Below, piece after piece: positions 59,201 through 64,000 of a DNA stretch of 64,000 nucleotides. The notes below the pieces were generated by a model, which did no database searches, had not been told where the DNA came from, and saw only the letters and a program-made list of their open reading frames with translations. A program made the translations under genes and the position numbers. Source of the stretch: Centrapalus pauciflorus (lineage: Eukaryota; Streptophyta; Magnoliopsida; Asterales; Asteraceae); NCBI GenBank assembly GCA_020465985.1, contig JAANYP010005971.1, positions 1 to 64,000 on the forward strand, written 5' to 3'. The stretch's first letter is position 1. Every line of letters begins with the position of its first letter.

Positions 59201-60525
59201 TAAAAGCTGTAGTTCCAGCTACAGTTTCAAATGCATGTATATTAATAAAAGATCCAACTATAAGCTTTACCTCTAGATAAAAGCTAATTTTGTCAAACAT
59301 ACCTAGGATTCCCATGGGGCTTTTAAATTTTAAAAAATTTATCAATCATGTACCCATAGGATACTCTGCTAAAGTCAAACACTCGTACCTCTTAACTAAT
59401 TCATAGATGTTTGTACTTTGTATTTTAGCTGTTTGCAGAAAAAAATACAATAACAATATTTTTTAACATTTTCTTTTTGATTGACTGATTGATTGATTGT
59501 TGTTTCTTTTATTGTTCTACAAGAAACACCCTACGAAGGAGGCATATATTTTCTTGACATAACGTTTCCCCCTAGTTATCCTTTTGATCCTCCAAAGGTA
59601 TGTTCATCAAGGAGCATTTATGAGGTTTTATACAAAGAAACATCACGTTAAATGTCACTCTCATTGCATGTTTTTTATTCAATGTACTAATTTACACATG
59701 TTTTTAATTATTCATTAAATTCTATACTGATGGTACCTGATAATGTGTTTTTACTTAAATTTTGGCACTTCATTGATTCGAGGTCTTAGGGTGCAGGTTG
59801 TTTTCAAGACACGTATATATCATTGTAATGTTGATTCAACGGGCAATGTGAGTTTAGATATTCTGGATGAAAGCAGTTGGAGTCCTGCTATAACCATTTC
59901 GAAGGTGCTGCTTGCTTTGAGATCAATCTTCACCAACCCGAACCCTTGTACGTATATTAGTCTCTATATATGCTAAGAAATTTTCGTTCATTTTCGTGAG
60001 AGGAAAAAAGAAGTAAAAGAAAGAATCGGCAATAGCTACATGTTATCTTGATTGTCAACTTCAATCACAGGTGATATTAATTGTAACACGTAATTTGAAT
60101 TTAAATGGTGAGGATCTTTATATGAAAACCTAAAAGCAATTATCTTTATATGAAAATGGGTTTATGTTGTTATTTAGCAACATAGTTTTCCCAAATCGGG
60201 TCATTATTGGTTTCTAATGATACTTTTACTATCATATTTCACTTTTATACACTCTTTGCGATTTCGATAATGACCAATTTGGGATGCATTTTGGAGCTAC
60301 AGTAACTTAGATGCTACAAAAAGAAACTACGATTACATATGTTTGACGATAAAAAAAGCACGTTAGTAAGTAATAACATAAACATTATGAAAAGGCCAAT
60401 AATGACGACAATTTTCTATTGTGGCAGATAAACCTCGAGTTGCAGGAATTGCCCACTTATACTTGGTAGAAAGAACTAAACATGATGCAATAGCTGCTGA
60501 ATGGACTCAACGATTTGCAAAGTGA
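56206..60525 (+). CDS. COP10: COP10, ubiquitin-E2 variant (four exons)
   Basis: Exons 56206-56386, 59524-59597, 59797-59947 and 60428-60525 join in frame (504 nt, 167 residues); all introns are GT...AG. Diagnostic segments: SSGKRIQKDMADLN, DCSAGPKGDNLYHWVATLFG, TPYEGGIYFLDITFP, VFKTRIYHCNVDSTGNVSLD, WSPAITISKVL, EWTQRFAK at the end. This is the E2 (UBC) fold, but the catalytic Cys position is Ser (NVSLDIL) and the E2 HPN motif is HCN, both known for COP10. In Arabidopsis COP10 acts in the nucleus with DDB1 and DET1 (CDD complex), stimulates ubiquitin conjugation and represses photomorphogenesis. ATG 56206 is preceded by in-frame stops. One residue is extra just before WSPA. Intron 1 (3.1 kb) holds several transposons. 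Intact, so probably functional; a diverged paralogue is possible. Confidence 0.9.
56395..56660. repeat. 133-bp tandem duplication in COP10 intron 1
   Basis: Units 56395-56527 and 56528-56660 are almost identical (CTCTTCCTCCTGTCTTCC... to ...CACATGAATTCTAATT), differing at about two positions. It starts 9 bases into the intron and does not duplicate the splice donor. Confidence 0.93.
56851..57210. mobile_element. MITE in COP10 intron 1, copy 1
   Basis: Starts ATGTTTGGCACACAACTTAT and ends TTTTGCCAAACAT, inverted termini of about 11 bp. Filled with AGCTTATG/CATAAGCT words that could fold back. Directly followed by the gag-only LTR element, which shares its last bases as target duplicate. Confidence 0.65.
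57213..57503 (+). repeat. 5' LTR of the gag-only element
   Basis: 291 bp, TGATACGGGTCTAAG...CGGTCATATCA. It has a TATAAATATTG box near 57395. It lacks a ~37-bp segment present in the 3' LTR (58690-58735 region). Confidence 0.88.
57529..58557 (+). pseudogene. gag: Gag of the small gypsy derivative
   Basis: ATG 57529 (MPPKHEHPPSLEDSMAAMVE) runs 245 codons to TAA 58264. Segments: coiled-coil-like N-terminus, PPPSPPPPPLPPPP run, retrotransposon gag domain (LPIFDGSNPLDWIFQAENYF; GDALSWYNHLA; ELRFGPSMYENH). After a frameshift at the stop, the next frame carries the zinc knuckle CYNCPGKYQPGHRC and ends NLGLEDKALLQDGS, which resembles the C-terminal end of Reina-type chromovirus Pol. Protease, RT and integrase are absent, so an internal deletion joins gag to the end of pol near 58490. 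Confidence 0.82.
58558..58887 (+). repeat. 3' LTR of the gag-only element
   Basis: 330 bp, TGATACGGGTCCAAG...CGGTCGTATCA, preceded by the purine-rich AGGATGGGAG. Confidence 0.88.
58954..59300. mobile_element. MITE in COP10 intron 1, copy 2
   Basis: ATGTTTGGCACCCAACTTAT...TTTTGTCAAACATA, same family and orientation as 56851-57210, with clear divergence between copies. Confidence 0.65.
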
Positions 60526-61014
60526 ATTAGACATTCAAAATCAATGGTTGTTTGTTGTTTTAATGCATATTACTTGTGGAATGTGTAACTTTTCATCAAG
60601 GCTTGGGGCGTATGGTTTATGGATTCTTGAGATTCACTGTTTGGTTTGCGGATTTCGTTATGGAACCGAAATCCCATGATTGCTTAAATTTTATGTATCT
60701 TTGTTATTTAAAAACTCAGCCATCCTTCTAGGAATTTGAAATATCAGTAATCTTGCATTCTTCATATCATCAAATTACTCTTAAAAGATAATTTAAGGTT
60801 TTTGACAAAATCTTGATAAATGAAAATGTTGAATGATGCAAATTCTTTTGAGAAAATGTAAATTTCAGGAAAAAATCTAGGAAATAAACGTCCTCTCATT
60901 TTTCATTAGAAAGCTATCTTGTATAATACATTGTTAAATGATTAATGATGTATATGTTGCTTGCAGCAAAAGATTTAGTTGAAAATGTTATCAAATTTAT
61001 GGTGGGGCTAATTT
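60526..61014 (+). other. 3' flank of COP10
   Basis: Presumed 3' UTR and downstream sequence; no further ORF. No canonical AATAAA near the stop was obvious. Confidence 0.45.
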
Positions 61015-62009
61015 TGTTATACCCGCACTTTTCACAAAAAAGTCACGTCATAATAATATATAAGTAAAATTATCACATAAAATTCATGATACACGTGTCA
61101 GCTGATATTATAAATCACTGATAATTTAAAACTTTAATACAAATAGTAACTTTGGAGTCATACAGCGGATACATACGACGGAGGCTAGCATATACAAATA
61201 CTGAATAAATACACAAGTCACTGAGTACAAGTTCCCAAAAGATACTATCAACATGCAATGCTAGTGCTATCATCATACAACAGATACTAGAATCATCCAG
61301 AGACCTATTTCTGCGGCTGCGACTGCTGATCCCCTTTTTTACTGCCTGAACGTGCTAGACTCGAAAACGTAAGCTGGGAAGCTCGTGAGTACGCGAGTGT
61401 TAGACTCTGCATAATAAACACATAACACAAACACAAAGCACATCCATATCTCAGTCCCTAACAATCACCCACACATTTCAGATATGATCAGGAAAAAACA
61501 TAAGATCCGGAACCCTGTATATCACAATCCCTGTGGGGACACTTTCCCGGCTAACAAACCGCATGCAACAGTGGTTAGCAAATCCCTGTAGCTCAGGAGC
61601 CACCCGTATGGAACTCATCACAGACACCCCGGAATGGATATCAGCTCATGCACATGAAACACATATAGACATAAGAATAGAATCATACCTGAAGTTCACG
61701 TCCCTGTCTCATACACATCACATATAATAACAATAGCTACAAAACTAAGACTCGTGAAAGGATTTCACGGTTGGAAAAGGGACTCGAGTACTCACCTTAT
61801 TACCCTGATCAACTCACTGACCCTGTGATCCCTGATCGGCCCGGCTCGATGTTTGCTCGTCCCTGTAAACACACGGATCCTAGACGGTTAATTCAAACCC
61901 AATAGATATACGTAACAGACTCGTATCCTGACCCCGTAACTGAATTGGACCCCAACAATAATCTCAAACAGACCCCAAAGCCCAATAAGAAGTCTGGTCC
62001 AACTAAGCT

Positions 62010-62200
62010 GATCGCGGCCCGAACTCACCCCATCGCGATCGCGCTCACGATCGCAATCACGCTCAGGACATTGCGGCCGCACTGACCATCACGGCTCGTG
62101 CCCCTTGATCTCGGCCATACTCGACCCATGCCGCCACAGGACCCATCGCGACCGCGCTCAGGGGATCGCGACCGTGCTCCTGGGCGAGCAGGTCCTCCCT
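62010..62200 (-). repeat. ATCGCGACCGCGCTC motif cluster
   Basis: Several variants of TCGCGATCGCGCTC / TCGCGACCGCGCTC in 190 bp, the only strongly GC-rich patch of this LTR, at the same distance from the LTR start as the GCGACGCG block of the intact element. Confidence 0.75.
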
Positions 62201-62455
62201 TGTTCGCGTTCATGGCTGACCAGGGGGTAGTTTTCACCTCCCAACTCGATTCCAGAGTATTGAAACTTATAAAATCAATTTATATCAATTCCTTAAAGGC
62301 TTAGAAGCCAATTTCTAACATGCCAGAAAGTTTGACACAATCAAATCCCTAGAAAGAGAAGGTTCTTACCTTGCACTCAAAACTTCAACAGAGGACGATG
62401 AAGGAGAAATCCAATAACTTAATCTAGCTTCTTGGCCTCTGATTTTGATCAATCC

Positions 62456-62471
62456 ACACACACACACACAA
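62456..62471. repeat. (CA)n microsatellite
   Basis: About eight CA units inside the Tekay LTR. Confidence 0.9.
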
Positions 62472-62801
62472 CACATATACACACTTGAGTCTTTTGGTTT
62501 TCAAATGAGAGAATACAAGGGAAATGTACGCATGTATACTTTCTATTTTTAGAAGGTCCCGAACCCAAATAATCCAAACCCAATATCGAAATTTCAATAT
62601 TAATATCATTTCAACCCATTTAATCACGTGATCTCATAAATATAAATAATCCATTAAAATAATAAACCGGTGGCACGTATATAGCAATCCTGAAACGCAT
62701 AAATCCACTAATCGGGATATAATTGGACCAACGCAATAATAATAAGATAATAATCCAATAAACTAAATCCACATACCAGGTCGAATATCGGTATTGTTAT
62801 A

Positions 62802-62820
62802 AATCCTCCCCTCTTAAAAA
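62802..62820 (-). other. polypurine tract of the second Tekay copy
   Basis: The minus strand reads TTTTTAAGAGGGGAGGATT before the LTR. Confidence 0.8.
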
Positions 62821-63128
62821 GAATCTGTCCCCGAATCTAACTCAAACTATGAAATAGTTGGGGATAACAGCTTCTCATCTCGGACTCGGGCCCCAATTGG
62901 CGTTGGTACCCTTATGATGTTTCCACTGAACGAGTACCAAGGCAATCTCTTTATTCCTCAGCTTCTTCACCTTCCGGTCGGTAATGACTTCGGGCTGCTC
63001 GGCGTATCGCAACTGATCGTCGATTGTAATATCATATAACGACACATACTAATCGTCTTTGGCCAAACACTTTCGCAGATGACTCACGTGGAATGTCTCA
63101 TGTGTGCCGGCTAACTCTGGAGGCAATC
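62821..63128 (-). pseudogene. Pol C-terminus and chromodomain of the second Tekay copy
   Basis: On the minus strand: LPPELAGTHETFHVSHLRKC, then an in-frame stop, then the chromodomain-like LRNKEIALVLVQWKHHKG followed by a frameshift at NWGP. It corresponds to 46440-46738 of the intact element. Confidence 0.8.
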
Positions 63129-63172
63129 TGTAGGTCCCGAGAGGTTCCCAAAGTATATAGCTTTAAGCTGTA

Positions 63173-63186
63173 GGGGGGGGGGGGGG
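63173..63186 (+). repeat. G14 homopolymer
   Basis: Fourteen consecutive G between GCTGTA and TGAATACAGC. Confidence 0.95.
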
Positions 63187-63950
63187 TGAATACAGCTATT
63201 TAAAAACTACACACTATTTTCTCAATGTTTGTATGTATTATCAACAAATTGTTAATTACAAACAAGCTTGAATGCGGAAAGGTTCAAGCTGAGAGGACAG
63301 ATACAACAGTATGTTCACTAGTCTAAAACAGACTCAAACTAGTTTACAATGAATACACTCACTAAGAAGCACTCACTGTGTTTACAAGACTTAGAGGGAC
63401 AGCTTATGTAGAACAACTTAGACACAGAGAAACTGTATTACACAAGCAGGCTTGCATGCATGAAAAACACACTTGCACATTCACTCTTGGCTTCAGCACT
63501 TAGCTTTTTGGCTTAATCTTTCTGTCCTTAGAAGCTTCCTTTTATACTCACTCAGAGGATCTAAGAGAAGTTTCTTCATTGGACGAAATGAAAAAGAAGA
63601 AGTCTTGTTGAAAAGACAACATAACCTTTTCTGCACTTTCTGAAAAGCAGACTTGTCTTCTTGTGTGCAGAACTTTTGTCTTTTCACTTTGTCTACTGTT
63701 GCATTGCCTTTAACTAAATAAGGAATGTCAACTTTGCGTCTTTCTTCCTTGTAAAGGCCTATTTTGATATAAGAAAAAGGTCTGTCACCCTTTTTCAAAT
63801 AACCTTTTGTCTTCATGTAACAGAACAGCTTGGGCAGGCTGAGCAGTTCGGATTTTTGCCCATTCCACTTGTCTTCGACTTTGTAAACTGATCTTGTGGC
63901 CAAATACAATACATGAGGACTTGGAAACACATTCCATAAAGTGTTTAGCC

Positions 63951-63990
63951 TGTTCACAAAGAACAGGTTCTGTTCACAAAGAACAGAACA
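63951..63990. repeat. 20-bp tandem duplicate with internal palindrome
   Basis: TGTTCACAAAGAACAGG-type unit twice in tandem; each contains the inverted repeat TGTTC-ACAAA-GAACA. Confidence 0.85.
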
Positions 63991-64000
63991 CTTGTAAACT

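Larger units (their letters stand above)
61015..62801 (-). repeat. 3' LTR of the second Tekay copy
   Basis: 1,787 bp. The minus strand starts TATAACAATACCGATATTCG and ends GCGGGTATAACA; the initial TG has become TA. TTGAGTGCAAGGTAAGAAC near 62375 is splice-donor-like, and a CpG-rich ATCGCGACCGCGCTC cluster lies at 62010-62200. Confidence 0.82.
61015..63128 (-). mobile_element. Tekay/Del-like gypsy element, 3' end only
   Basis: Minus-strand 3' LTR (62801-61015) preceded by a polypurine tract and the last ~100 codons of pol. It is the same family as 40053-48582. It is cut at about 63128 by unrelated sequence to the right, so the 5' part is missing. Confidence 0.85.
63129..64000. mobile_element. 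Unidentified LTR-like element, start
   Basis: Begins at the point where the Tekay pol is broken (TGTAGGTCCCGAGAGG), soon followed by a 14-G run and GTGAATACAGC, a pattern typical of some copia LTR starts. The remainder to the window edge lacks a known domain. A 154-residue minus-strand frame (63957-63493) is unrecognised and could be chance. Confidence 0.4.

Noticed and set aside
62025..62304. Arg/Pro-rich frames near 62025-62304
   Set aside because: They come from the CpG-rich repeat cluster of the Tekay LTR.

Overview
This window is nuclear DNA from a flowering plant. It is AT-rich and almost entirely repetitive. It contains one convincing, apparently intact host gene and is otherwise a nested stack of transposable elements. 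A eudicot is indicated by the retroelement repertoire (Ty1/copia with long coiled-coil Gag, Tekay/Del-type chromoviruses, hAT and Harbinger MITEs, Helitrons) and by the plant-specific COP10 gene. I cannot name the species from sequence alone.

Layout. 1-19300: three Ty1/copia elements on the minus strand, nested inside one another. Element A (1-7562, cut by the left edge) sits in the 3' end of element B (to 15835). B sits inside a hAT-type MITE (15836-16056). The MITE sits in the RNase H of an old element C (16057-19300). 19560-33017: a minus-strand gypsy-type LTR is split by a 10.4-kb insertion (20435-30883) bounded by about 380-bp terminal inverted repeats. That insertion itself carries copia element D (21414-27106), a Helitron (27356-28066) and a gypsy LTR plus primer-binding site (28553-30696). 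33941-36575: a plus-strand copy of the same split LTR family. 36600-40050 and 48583-50473: MITEs, a 1.5-kb TIR element with internal tandem repeats, and Helitron-like units, separated by long (TA)n tracts. 40053-48582: a nearly intact Tekay-like chromovirus, clearly the youngest insertion by LTR similarity. 50500-55900: sparse sequence with a hAT-disrupted exon and a fragment of an amino-acid-transporter gene.

56206-60525: the COP10 gene in four exons, a ubiquitin-E2 variant that lacks the catalytic cysteine and works with DDB1/DET1 in light signalling. Its 3.1-kb first intron is swollen by a 133-bp tandem duplication, two related MITEs and a 1.67-kb gag-only LTR element with an intact target-site duplication. 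61015-63128: the 3' end of another Tekay copy on the minus strand. 63129-64000: the beginning of an unidentified LTR-like element.

The main cross-cutting observation is that several retroelements each carry a private cluster of short CpG-containing repeats in the LTR or leader, in three Tekay-type LTRs at about the same place. The second is that most long (TA)n tracts abut the terminus of a DNA transposon. No RNA genes, CRISPR arrays or bacterial features were seen.
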